Shown here one piece after another: positions 41,701-49,520 of a stretch of 64,000 nucleotides of DNA. A program made the translations under genes and the position numbers. The notes beneath the pieces are model-generated. The model was not told the origin of the DNA and searched no databases. It saw nothing but the letters and a program-made list of their open reading frames with translations. Numbering within the stretch: the stretch's first letter is position 1; each line of letters opens with the position of its first letter. The stretch covers positions 1,245,590-1,309,589 of the forward strand of contig NZ_SJPR01000001.1 of the NCBI RefSeq assembly GCF_007859955.1, read 5' to 3'. The stretch comes from Botrimarina colliarenosi (GTDB lineage: Bacteria; Planctomycetota; Planctomycetia; Pirellulales; Lacipirellulaceae).

Positions 41701-42765
41701 TCACTCCGGCGTGAAATCGACGTCCGCCTCCAGCCTTAGCACAAACTCGGCCAGCAGTTGGGCCGCGTTGTCGAGGTCCTCGAGCGAGATCACCTCGACC
41801 GCCGAGTGCATGTAGCGGAGCGGCAGGCCGACGATGCCGGTGGCGACGCCGGCGCGCGACAGTTGCAGGGCGTTGCCGTCGTTCGAGGCGCCGCGATTGA
41901 GGGCGGCCCACTGCATCGGGATGCCGGCCGACTCGCCCGCTGCGCGGACCCGCTTGAAGACCACCGGGTTGATGTTCGGTCCACGCTGTACGACGGGGCC
42001 GCCGCTGAGCTTGATATCGGATTCCTGCGTCTTGTCGACAGTCGGGCAGTCGGTTGCGTGCGTCACGTCGACGGCGATGCCGACGTGCGGGTCGACGCCG
42101 TACGCACTGGTCTGCGCGCCGCGGAGGCCGATCTCTTCCTGCACCGTCGCGACGGCGTGCACGGCGACGTTAAGGCCCCCCTTCTCCGCCGCGCGGCGGG
42201 CCGCCTCGATGCAGACCCACAGGCCGGTCTTGTTGTCCATGCCGGGGGCGTTCGCCAGGCCGTTCCGCATCTCTTGGTAGCCGAGCTGGAGCGTCACCGG
42301 ATCGCCGATCTCGACGAGCTCCTGCGCCTCGGCTTGACTGCTGGCGCCGATGTCGAGCCACATCTCTTTCTGTTTGACGACCTGCTTGCGCTCTTCTTCG
42401 TCGAGCAGGTGGATCGCCTTGCGCGAGATCACCGCCGGCACCGGGCCGCTGGCGGTGTGGATCGTCATCCGCTGGCCGATCAGCTGCTGCGGGTCCCAGC
42501 CGCCGATCGGCTTGGAATAGATAAAGCCGAACTCATCGATGTAGGTGACGATCAGCCCGATCTGGTCCGCATGGCCGGCGAACATCACCCGGAGCGGCGC
42601 CCCGGGGTTCACCGACACGATGACGTTGCCGTGGGCGTCGGTCCGGACCTCGTCGGCGAACTTCGCGGCGTAATCACGCACGACCCGCTGCACCGGCTGC
42701 TCGTAGCCCGAGGGGCTGGGCGACTCGAGGATCTGTTGGAAGAACTTTTTGGCGGCAGGCGTCAT
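41701..42765 (-). CDS. M42-family metallo-aminopeptidase
   Basis: This 354-residue dinuclear aminopeptidase of the M42 (glutamyl aminopeptidase/endoglucanase M) family forms large dodecameric shells that degrade short peptides. Metal-binding and catalytic parts are visible: AGHADQIG (His and Asp), APGMDNKTG (bridging Asp), QEEIGLRG (catalytic Glu pair), VDVTHATDCP (Asp) and RYMHSAVEV (His). The start MTPAAKKFFQQILESPSPSGYE matches the family. It ends just before the zeta-like gene region on the same strand. Confidence 0.93.
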   Translation of the reverse strand: MTPAAKKFFQQILESPSPSGYEQPVQRVVRDYAAKFADEVRTDAHGNVIVSVNPGAPLRVMFAGHADQIGLIVTYIDEFGFIYSKPIGGWDPQQLIGQRMTIHTASGPVPAVISRKAIHLLDEEERKQVVKQKEMWLDIGASSQAEAQELVEIGDPVTLQLGYQEMRNGLANAPGMDNKTGLWVCIEAARRAAEKGGLNVAVHAVATVQEEIGLRGAQTSAYGVDPHVGIAVDVTHATDCPTVDKTQESDIKLSGGPVVQRGPNINPVVFKRVRAAGESAGIPMQWAALNRGASNDGNALQLSRAGVATGIVGLPLRYMHSAVEVISLEDLDNAAQLLAEFVLRLEADVDFTPE

Positions 42766-43165
42766 ACGGTGAGTGGCGCGGGGTTGAGGTACGGCGGACG
42801 GGGGAAAGGCGTTGCTAGCAGCCGGGCAGCGAGCCGGAGGGCGTCAGCCCCCGGGAGGGAATCACAAACAAGCTCTCTCTCTCTCATCCACAAAGCCTCC
42901 GACGAATGGAAAGCCTCCGACGAATGGCGTCGCCGGCTCGCCCGGGCGTTCGCCGACTTTACCAAGCTTGCCGCCAGCGGGCGACGGGCCGCGGCCGGCC
43001 AGTGAAACTGCGGCGACCTTGCCGATTCGGCTCAACGGGGGCGGCCTAATCCGCCGATCCCTCACTACCGAGCGCTAGCCCTCTCGGGGGCTGCGCGTGC
43101 TAGTCATGAAATCGCCGCCGGCAGGGATTGCGGGTGGCGAGAAAACCCAGCGGGAGTCTCCAGGG
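42766..43165. other. Intergenic region with degenerate palindrome
   Basis: This 400-base gap holds no convincing gene. It contains a lone GCGAGCCGGAGGGCGTCAGC arm near 42830 whose partner (CGCCGGCTCGCC near 42930) is degenerate. Between them are a CTCTCT tract and an 18-bp tandem repeat. It appears to be a palindromic element invaded by slippage repeats. Confidence 0.5.
42892..42927. repeat. 18-bp tandem duplication
   Basis: AAAGCCTCCGACGAATGG occurs twice back to back (42892-42909, 42910-42927), right after a CTCTCTCTCTC tract. It lies inside the degraded palindrome between the M42 and Cys-rich genes. Confidence 0.75.
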
Positions 43166-43930
43166 ATGGCCCTTTCCAGCTCGAAATCGTCGACGATGGC
43201 GAACCTTGTCGCGTTCGTCGCCCTCAGCCTCGCCGCGACCTCGGGTTGCATGGCGTTGCGACCCGGTTGTGGTTGCGGCATCGCCGGCGTTTGTGGTGGC
43301 GCTGTCGGCTGCGGCGACGTCAGCTGTGGCTGTGAGCCCGGCTGCGCGGTGGAGCCCGGCTGTGGTTGTGGGACCACCTGTGGTTGCAACGGCCGCTCGA
43401 TGGCGGGACAGATGTGGTGCGGCGATTGCGGCTGCGACTCACACAAGCCGCTGATTAATGTCTGCACCGGACCGGACTGCTGTGGCGGCTGTGAGCCGGG
43501 CTGCGGCTGTGCCCCCTCCTGTGGCTGTGGCATGGAAGCGGGCTGCGGCGTCGAGCCGGGCTGTGGCTGCGACGTCGGTTGCGGCGACACGTGCGGCGTC
43601 GGCCCTTGTGGATGCGGCAACTGCCCGATCATCCAGAACGTTGGCTTCGGCCTGAAGTGCATCGGCTCGGAAGTCCGGAACCTGCTGCGTCCGATCGGCA
43701 CGCCCCTCGGCCTCTGCTGCCCGCAAGGCAGCGGCTGTGGCGGCTGCGGCGGTTGCGGCGACCTCTACTGGAACGAGTGGCACAGCGACCCGCCGCGGTG
43801 CTGCGACCCGTGCGACGACTGTGGCAACTGGGTCGGACCGACCGGCAGCACCAGCATGCGGGCGCCCTACGACCACGAGTTCGCCCCACGCCGGATCGCG
43901 ACCCTTCCGGGGACGGGCACGCTTCGCTGA
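43166..43930 (+). CDS. Cys/Gly-rich exported protein (possible lipoprotein)
   Basis: This 254-residue protein has about one cysteine in six residues between positions 30 and 150, in repeating CGCG, PGCGC and CGGC blocks. The N terminus is hydrophobic (MANLVAFVALSLAATSGC) and could be a lipoprotein signal with Cys as lipid site, although the lipobox (TSGC) is weak. The C-terminal part, with LYWNEWHSDPPRCCDPCDDC and a final Arg/Pro tail, looks like a separate conserved module. Disulfide-rich proteins are known from planctomycete envelopes. I chose the ATG at 43166, with GGGAG upstream. Its function is unknown. Confidence 0.75.
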   Translation: MALSSSKSSTMANLVAFVALSLAATSGCMALRPGCGCGIAGVCGGAVGCGDVSCGCEPGCAVEPGCGCGTTCGCNGRSMAGQMWCGDCGCDSHKPLINVCTGPDCCGGCEPGCGCAPSCGCGMEAGCGVEPGCGCDVGCGDTCGVGPCGCGNCPIIQNVGFGLKCIGSEVRNLLRPIGTPLGLCCPQGSGCGGCGGCGDLYWNEWHSDPPRCCDPCDDCGNWVGPTGSTSMRAPYDHEFAPRRIATLPGTGTLR

Positions 43931-44318
43931 GCCAACGGGGCTTCTGAGATCTCTGCTCGGAAGCGGTGGGACGACATCAGGATCGATCGCCCGAGGCGAG
44001 CCGGCTTCTTACGCCACAAAATTACGCCACTGAACGCTCGTCGTGGGTTGGCGTCGTGGAACGCCCTATCGCTAAGCGTTCCCGTGCCGTCTGGTTGTGC
44101 CCCCGCCCAGCGCTCTCCGCGTCGACGGGACGCCAGCGAAGAAGGGCTGGCGAGCCGCGGGCTATGCCGGTCGCGGGGCTGTCCGACGCTATCGCGTTCG
44201 GCTCAAGGGGCGTGACGTTGCGCGAGTTTTCGAACCACTCGGTGCGGACTCGCGTAAATCGCCCCTAGCCCGCCCCCGCACTCCCCTCCCCCCCGCACTC
44301 TCCTCCCGGAGCCCCGCC
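43931..44318. other. Intergenic region upstream of the SDR gene
   Basis: I see no gene or convincing promoter in these 388 bases. TTACGCCAC is repeated at 44009-44017 and 44022-44030. Open frames here look like chance. Confidence 0.35.
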
Positions 44319-45056
44319 ATGAGTTTTCAGGTCCAGACCCGCACGGCGCTCGTCACCGGCGCCAACCGCGGCATCGGCGCCGAGATCGTTTCGTCGCTCG
44401 TCACCCACGGCGCCCGCAAGGTCTATGCCGGCGTCCGTTCCGCAGAGAAGGCGAAGGCCCTCGTTGAGCGGTTCGGCGACGTAATCGTGCCGATCGAGAT
44501 CGACTACGAGAAGCCCGCGACGATTGAGGCCGCCGCCAAGGCGGCGAGCGACGTCGAGCTGGTTGTCAGCAACGCCGGCGTGCTACGCACCGCCGACCCG
44601 TTCGCCGACGACGCACTCAAGAACCTGCAGTACGAGCTCGACATCAACGTCTTCGGTCTGCTGCGGATGGCCCGGGCGTTCGCGCCGGTTCTGAAGAAGA
44701 ACGGCGGCGGGGCCTTCGTGCAGCTCAACTCGGTGGCGTCGCTGCGTAGCTTCCCGCCCTTCGCCACTTACTGCGCGTCGAAGGCGGCGAGCTATTCGCT
44801 GACCCAGGCGCTGCGCGACACGCTCCGAGAGCAGGGGACCGCGGTCTTGAGCGTCCACCCCGGCCCGATCGACACCGACATGGGCGACCACGCCGGGTTT
44901 GACGACTCCGACCCGCCGCTGGTTGTCGCGGAGGGGATCGTCGCCGCCCTCGCCGCGGGCGACTTTCACTTGTTCCCGGACAAGATGGCCAAGCAATTCG
45001 GCGAGGCATACGCGGGCTTCGCCGCAGGCGTCATCGACGCCGACCCAGCGGAGTGA
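44319..45056 (+). CDS. Short-chain dehydrogenase/reductase
   Basis: This 245-residue classical SDR has the nucleotide-binding TGANRGIG motif (residues 13-20), NAG for fold stability (SNAGVL), and catalytic Ser (QLNSVAS) with YCASK (Tyr and Lys). The substrate is unknown. The ATG at 44319 starts the conserved fold ([12 protein letters not shown]). The stop is three bases before a large palindrome shared with the convergent esterase gene. Confidence 0.9.
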   Translation: MSFQVQTRTALVTGANRGIGAEIVSSLVTHGARKVYAGVRSAEKAKALVERFGDVIVPIEIDYEKPATIEAAAKAASDVELVVSNAGVLRTADPFADDALKNLQYELDINVFGLLRMARAFAPVLKKNGGGAFVQLNSVASLRSFPPFATYCASKAASYSLTQALRDTLREQGTAVLSVHPGPIDTDMGDHAGFDDSDPPLVVAEGIVAALAAGDFHLFPDKMAKQFGEAYAGFAAGVIDADPAE

Positions 45057-45058
45057 GC

Positions 45059-45190
45059 AGGCCGGGACAAGCGTCAGCGCAGGTCCGGCTGGCGTCACTC
45101 AAGCGTCCAATCGAGGAAGCCAGTGACGGTTCGACTAGCTTGAGCACGTCTCGCCGCGTGCCGGGCCTGCGCTAGCGCTTGTCCCGGCCT
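45059..45190. repeat. Palindrome between convergent genes
   Basis: Arms 45059-45088 (AGGCCGGGACAAGCGTCAGC...) and 45161-45190 match at 27 of 30 positions. The right arm edge (TAGGCCGGG on the minus strand) provides the TAG stop of the esterase gene. Confidence 0.88.
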
Positions 45191-45929
45191 ACTGCGGGTA
45201 GAAGGCGCCGGTCCTTAAAAATCGCGCGACGAGCTCGGCCGTCTCGCGTTTCCAGAGGATCCCGGTGTGCCAACCCTCCACCGTCTGGTGATCGCGGGCG
45301 CCTTCGAGGTGCGTCTGCTCGGGGTAGAGCACTCGGTCGCGGCTCGCGGCGAGGATGCCGAGCTCGATCCCCGGCGGCACCGGGCCGAGCCGATTGACGA
45401 AGCTGTCGGGGGCGTCGATGAGTTCGACCAGCGTCGGTGCGAGGAACCGATGCGGTCTGACGACCAAGCGGTCCCACACCGGATGGCCGCTATCGACCGC
45501 CAGCCGGGTCGCCATGTGCGAGCCGCGGTTGGGCGGGGCGATCTGGACGACGCGCCCCAGGTTCGGCGGCAGCTCTTCACGCAGGGCGCAACGGGTGACG
45601 ATGCCCCCCATGCTGTGGACCACGAGGTGAACCCGCTCGTACCCCGGGGCGACGCGGCGCAAGAGGGCGGCGAAACGCTTGCCGAACGTCGCGTTCGACC
45701 ACCACGGCGACGGGTAGCCATACAGCCGCACGGCGAACCCGGCGGCGTGGAGCCGGGCCGCTAGCGGCGCCAGGAACAGGCGCGTCGAGCCGATGCCGTG
45801 CGTCAACACGACCAGCTCGCGCGACCGCGTCGCTGCGGCGCGCCACTCGGGGCTCGGTTCAGCGGGGAGCGGCTCAGCGGGGACGATCATGCCGGCGGGA
45901 CGCGGAGGGACGAGCGAATCGGTACGCAT
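45189..45929 (-). CDS. Alpha/beta-hydrolase (esterase/lipase-like)
   Basis: This 246-residue hydrolase has the nucleophile elbow in HSMGG (VHLVVHSMGG) and an oxyanion-region LTHGIGSTRLFL. The acid and base are less certain; a Asp near GILAASRDRVLYP and a His in EGARDHQTVEGWHTG are good candidates, as in small PGAP1-like or lipase-class proteins. No signal peptide. It starts two bases after the stop of the AAC(3) gene, so both are in one operon with the yjfB-like gene. Its stop codon is supplied by the adjacent palindrome. Confidence 0.87.
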   Translation of the reverse strand: MRTDSLVPPRPAGMIVPAEPLPAEPSPEWRAAATRSRELVVLTHGIGSTRLFLAPLAARLHAAGFAVRLYGYPSPWWSNATFGKRFAALLRRVAPGYERVHLVVHSMGGIVTRCALREELPPNLGRVVQIAPPNRGSHMATRLAVDSGHPVWDRLVVRPHRFLAPTLVELIDAPDSFVNRLGPVPPGIELGILAASRDRVLYPEQTHLEGARDHQTVEGWHTGILWKRETAELVARFLRTGAFYPQ

Positions 45930-45931
45930 CT

Positions 45932-46753
45932 CTATACGTCAGTGGCCCCGTTTTTGACCATCCACCCGGTCGCGAAATCGACGAGAGCGCGGACCGGGTA
46001 GAGCGACGCCCAACCCGATCCGATCCGGCCTTCGCGAAACCAACCCCCTTCGGCGGCGTAGGACTTCGCGATCGTGGCGAAGCCATCCGAGTCGTGGTGG
46101 CGTTCTCGATAGGTCCTCCAAATCCGACGGCCCCCTTCGAAGATCGGTGAGCCCTGGTCACGCCAGCGATCGGACGAACGAGCCTCGGCCAAGTGCAACG
46201 AGGTGTTGTTGTCGTGCCCGACTCCTAGCAGCAGAATCGACGCCTGGTGCGCGTACAGGCGCCCGAGCGGCGAGCCGTCGCCAAAAGCATCCTCAAGCGG
46301 ATGTGGGGCGGTGATCGACCCCGCTAGCGGGCCGCGGGCGGCGAACGACGCGACCGGATGATTGCTGCGGGCCGTGTCCGGATACCGCCGGAACGCCTCG
46401 GCGACCGCCCCCATCTTGTCGGCGGGCGTCGTCGCCGGGTCGAACACCGGCATCGCCGCACGGATCGCTTCCCACCACGATTCGGGGACGGGCGGATTCG
46501 ACCAGCCGCTCGGGTCGGTCAGCCCGGTGGTGTGCGTCGGCATCACGAGCGTGCCGGCGTCGCCGAGCACCGTGATCAGCGCTTCGATGACCGCGACCGG
46601 CCCGCCGGCGACCCAGCCGAGGCGGCTGAGTGACGTGTGGACAATCAGCGTCTGGCCTTCGGTGGCGCCTAACGCACGAAGGTCTTCGACGAGCGTCGCC
46701 ACGGTCGCGGGGCCACGGTCGGCCGATCGTGCAATGGCGTCCGCTTCGGACAT
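45932..46753 (-). CDS. AAC(3)-family N-acetyltransferase
   Basis: This 273-residue protein belongs to the aminoglycoside 3-N-acetyltransferase family (antibiotic NAT). Family motifs are IVHTSLSRLGWVAGG, VMPTHTTGLTDPS, SNHPVASFAARG and DGSPLGRLYAHQASILLLGV followed by DNNTSLHLAE. Many chromosomal members are not resistance genes and act on other amines, so resistance should not be assumed. It follows the yjfB-like gene by one base (TGAGATG) and precedes the esterase by two. The gene is GC-rich like its surroundings, which argues against recent transfer. Confidence 0.9.
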   Translation of the reverse strand: MSEADAIARSADRGPATVATLVEDLRALGATEGQTLIVHTSLSRLGWVAGGPVAVIEALITVLGDAGTLVMPTHTTGLTDPSGWSNPPVPESWWEAIRAAMPVFDPATTPADKMGAVAEAFRRYPDTARSNHPVASFAARGPLAGSITAPHPLEDAFGDGSPLGRLYAHQASILLLGVGHDNNTSLHLAEARSSDRWRDQGSPIFEGGRRIWRTYRERHHDSDGFATIAKSYAAEGGWFREGRIGSGWASLYPVRALVDFATGWMVKNGATDV

Positions 46754-46754
46754 C

Positions 46755-46967
46755 TCAGCCAGACGTGTCGAGATGCGCGCCCTTGCCGAGGGCGGCGCCG
46801 AGTTGGCCGGCCGACTCGATCAGCGCTACCGCGGCGTCGCCGGCGGACCGCTGGGCGTCGAGCGCCTTGCCCGCCACGGCGTAGGCGATCTTCGATTGTG
46901 TGGACGATTGCTGGGCCGCGAGGACGCTCTCGATCGCGGCGCCCGAGCTGGTGCTGGAGATATTCAT
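46755..46967 (-). CDS. YjfB-family small protein
   Basis: This 70-residue protein begins MNISSTSSGAAIESVLAAQQ, followed by a helix-rich segment KIAYAVAGKALDAQRSAGDA. It matches the YjfB family of putative motility proteins. It is the first gene of a tight operon with AAC(3) and the esterase. No flagellar genes are nearby. The role is unknown. Confidence 0.75.
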   Translation of the reverse strand: MNISSTSSGAAIESVLAAQQSSTQSKIAYAVAGKALDAQRSAGDAAVALIESAGQLGAALGKGAHLDTSG

Positions 46968-47087
46968 ACCGTTCGGTATCGGCCTCTCGACGCGTCGCTC
47001 GCTTGAGTCGATTCACGAAAGCGGCCGTGGAAAACCGCTGGCTCTCCCGACACCTCGCCTAATCGTCGCAACCGGACTCGCGGGGAC

Positions 47088-47336
47088 TCAGAACTTGGGC
47101 CCGAAGTAGCGGATTGCGGCGATGCAGATCACCGCCCCGACGGTGGCTGTCACGAGCGTCGCCGGAAAGCCGACCTTCTCAAAGCCGAGCAGTCGGAAGA
47201 GGAGCCCGCCGACGAAAGAGCCGAGCACGCCGACGACCATCATGCCGAGGACGCCGGCCTGTCCCGCCTCCATGAACTTGGTGGCGAGCCAGCCCGCGAG
47301 GAGGCCAATCAGCAAGAACCAAATCAGACTGAACAT
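47088..47336 (-). CDS. GlsB/YeaQ/YmgE-family membrane protein
   Basis: This 82-residue protein has three hydrophobic helices (about residues 2-18, 27-48 and 57-76) and the glycine pattern of the transglycosylase-associated/GlsB family (LIGLLAGWLATKFM, VLGSFVGGLLFRLLG). Members are induced by stress in several bacteria and their mechanism is unknown. It lies 27 bases downstream of the STAS gene on the same strand, so the two may be co-transcribed. Confidence 0.88.
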   Translation of the reverse strand: MFSLIWFLLIGLLAGWLATKFMEAGQAGVLGMMVVGVLGSFVGGLLFRLLGFEKVGFPATLVTATVGAVICIAAIRYFGPKF

Positions 47337-47363
47337 AGAAGGGGATTCGCTCCGGCGGAGGGT

Positions 47364-47726
47364 TTATTGGATCGCTTCGTCGCGCGAGCGAAAAATTGGC
47401 AAGACCTCGTCGAGCCGCATCAGGTGCAGCGCCTCGTGAGGATGTTTCTGGAGCCCACTGAGCCGCAGGCGTCCGCCCGCCATTGCGACCCGTTTGTGCA
47501 CTCGCACGAGCTCACTCATGAGCGCCGACGAGAAGAACGTGATTTCGTCCATCTCCAGCACCACTTGCAACGCGCCACGCCGGTGGATCTCTCGCCAGAG
47601 GCCCTCGGCGAGCTGCCACTGGCCGCCACCGGCGGGCGGGTGGAGCCGCACGCCGAGCCAATCGCCGACCGGCTCGAAAGTCGCGCGCCAGCCGTCGAAG
47701 AGGTCGATCGTCGATGCCTCGCCCAT
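47364..47726 (-). CDS. STAS-domain protein (anti-anti-sigma-like)
   Basis: This 120-residue protein has a STAS fold. The strand-helix segment LQVVLEMDEITFFSSALMSELVRVH corresponds to the region that carries the phospho-Ser in SpoIIAA-like antagonists; here a Ser-Ser pair follows the FF. RLRLSGLQKHPHEALHLMRLDEVLPIF closes the domain. It may act in a partner-switching pathway, but no anti-sigma kinase is adjacent. The ATG at 47726 has GGAGG five bases upstream, the best ribosome-binding site in this part. Confidence 0.85.
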   Translation of the reverse strand: MGEASTIDLFDGWRATFEPVGDWLGVRLHPPAGGGQWQLAEGLWREIHRRGALQVVLEMDEITFFSSALMSELVRVHKRVAMAGGRLRLSGLQKHPHEALHLMRLDEVLPIFRSRDEAIQ

Positions 47727-47746
47727 CGTCGCCTCCGGTGAAAAGT

Positions 47747-47897
47747 AACCGCCGATGCACGCTGATAAACGTCGATGTCGCTCGTCGCGGGCAAGTGTAC
47801 GGCGAAGGCGACCCTCCCTGCAAAGAGAAAGGCTGACAATGCAGGAGGACGCGGCGCCAGTGAAGACATCCGCGCCCATCTGCGCTTATCGGTGGCA
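47747..47897. repeat. Palindrome, 12-base periodic family (degraded)
   Basis: The left part (AACCGCCGATGCACGCTGAT from 47748) and right part (GACATCCGCGCCCATCTGCG to 47897) pair imperfectly and have the 11-12-base CGATG-type periodicity. It lies between the aceF stop and the STAS gene start. Confidence 0.6.
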
Positions 47898-47920
47898 AAT
47901 CCCTTAGCGGCTAGGCAGAC

Positions 47921-49276
47921 TCACGGCGCCAGGAGCAGTCGGCCCGGCGCGGCGAGGAAGTTCTTCAACTCGTTGACGAAGCGGGCCGCGTCGGCGCCGT
48001 CGACCACACGGTGGTCGTACGTCAGCGAGAGGGGCATCACGAGCCGCGGCTCGATCGTCGCTTCCTTCCCCTTGCCGATCACCCACGGCAGCATCCGGCT
48101 GCGGCCGACCAGCAGGATCGCGACCTCGGGCGGGTTGATGATCGGCGTGCTGTACGTGCCGCCCACCGCGCCCATGTTGCTGATCGTGAAGGTGCCGCCA
48201 CGCATCTCGTCGATCGACAGCTTCCCTTCACGGGCCTTATCGACCAACGCGTCGAGTTGGCGGGTGATCTGCGAGATGCTCATCCGGTCGGCGTCACGCA
48301 ACACCGGGACGGTCAGGCCCTTGGGCGTATCGACCGCAACGCCAATGTTGACATACTCCTTGTAGATCACTTCCCCCGCTTCCATATCAACCGACGCGTT
48401 GACGATCGGGTGAAGCTTCAGCGCGCCGGCGATCGCCTTGATCAGGAACGGCATCTGCGTCAGCTTCAGGCCGCTCGACGCGTAGTCTTCCTTGCTCGCC
48501 TGCCGCATCGCTTCGAGGTCAGTGACATCGACGTCGTCGAAGTTGGTGAGCTGCGGGATCGTCGTGTAGCTCGCGACCATGTTCTTCGCGATCGTCTGCC
48601 GCATCCGCGACATCTTCTCGACCCGCACGGCGCCCTGGGCGTCGCTGCTGGCGAGACCCGGCGCGCTCGAGGCGGGCGCCGAGGCTCGGGACTGCTCCTG
48701 CGTCTGACGGACGTGGGCCTGCACGTCGTCCTCGGTGACGCGTCCGCCGGCGCCCGACGGACGGACGCGGCGCAGATCGACGCCGAGCTCACGGGCCAGC
48801 CGACGGACCGAGGGGCTCGCGGCCGCGGCGGCGTGCCCGTCGCCGGGGACGTCCTGCGCGACCGCCGGGGCCGGCTTGGCGGCGGGCTGCGGCACGGGAT
48901 TGGGCTCGGGGGCCGGAGCGGCGGCCTGCGGCGCTGGCGCCGGTTCGGGCTCACTTTCAGGCTCCGGCGACTCCGCCTCGGCGGGCGCTGGCTCCGGCGC
49001 GGCGGCCGGTTCGGGCTTCGGCTCCGCGGCCGGAGCGGCGGCGCCCGCCTCGATCTCAAAGATCGCGGCGCCGACGGCGACGGTGTCTCCCTCGCTCACC
49101 AAGATCTTGGTGATTTTGCCGGCCGAGGGGCTCGGCACGGGGACCGTCGCCTTGTCGGTCTCTATCTCCAACAAGTCCTGGTCGGCGGTGACCGTCTCCC
49201 CCTCGGCGACGAGGATGGAAAGGATGTCGCCCGACTCGATGTTTTCGCCGAGGCTGGGAAGGGTGATCTGCGGCAT
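47921..49276 (-). CDS. aceF: Pyruvate dehydrogenase E2, dihydrolipoamide acetyltransferase
   Basis: This 451-residue E2 carries acetyl groups in the pyruvate dehydrogenase complex. It has one N-terminal lipoyl domain with Lys42 in ETDKATV. A Pro/Ala/Glu-rich hinge follows (about 80-155), then a peripheral subunit-binding domain (SPSVRRLARELGVDLRRV). The catalytic domain ends in the active-site YDHRVVDGADAARF. E. coli has three lipoyl domains; here there is one. It is the last gene of lpdA-aceE-aceF on the minus strand. Confidence 0.94.
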   Translation of the reverse strand: MPQITLPSLGENIESGDILSILVAEGETVTADQDLLEIETDKATVPVPSPSAGKITKILVSEGDTVAVGAAIFEIEAGAAAPAAEPKPEPAAAPEPAPAEAESPEPESEPEPAPAPQAAAPAPEPNPVPQPAAKPAPAVAQDVPGDGHAAAAASPSVRRLARELGVDLRRVRPSGAGGRVTEDDVQAHVRQTQEQSRASAPASSAPGLASSDAQGAVRVEKMSRMRQTIAKNMVASYTTIPQLTNFDDVDVTDLEAMRQASKEDYASSGLKLTQMPFLIKAIAGALKLHPIVNASVDMEAGEVIYKEYVNIGVAVDTPKGLTVPVLRDADRMSISQITRQLDALVDKAREGKLSIDEMRGGTFTISNMGAVGGTYSTPIINPPEVAILLVGRSRMLPWVIGKGKEATIEPRLVMPLSLTYDHRVVDGADAARFVNELKNFLAAPGRLLLAP

Positions 49277-49308
49277 CTTCTTCTCGCGGTTTAGCTTGCG
49301 GCTTTATG

Positions 49309-49515
49309 AAGGGAGATGAGGGGGATCAAGTTGGGGATAGGGGGATGGCGTTTCGGCGGGGCGATGCGTGTCTGAAGTTGATGAAGGTTGAATCAGGACG
49401 TGTCGACTCAAGAGTTCAACAACTCATGAAAGTTCATCGTTGGCTTTTCGGAGAGATGTCGCCCCGGTCAAGGCCATCCCTACATCCCCCCTCATCCCCA
49501 CTATCTCCCTTCCTT
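49309..49515. repeat. Intergenic palindrome between aceE and aceF
   Basis: The outer arms contain GGGAGATGAGGGGGATCAAG (49311 on) and, on the other strand, GGGAGATAGTGGGGATGAGG. Inner parts repeat GTTGATGAAGGTTGAATCAG against AAGTTCATG. Pairing is imperfect but spans nearly the whole gap. Confidence 0.6.
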
Positions 49516-49520
49516 CGGTC

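Noticed and set aside
41759-43005. A 415-codon plus-strand frame opposite the M42 peptidase gene
   Set aside because: The M42 gene is intact with all metal ligands; the plus frame has shadow-type composition.
43250-43620. Tandem-repeat or CRISPR-like signal in the TGTGGCTGTGG-rich stretch
   Set aside because: The repetition comes from Cys/Gly codons (TGT/TGC, GGC) in the Cys-rich protein gene; repeat units vary in length and sequence.
45932-46753. Acquired aminoglycoside resistance gene
   Set aside because: GC content, operon context and absence of mobile elements suggest a native chromosomal family member; resistance activity cannot be inferred.
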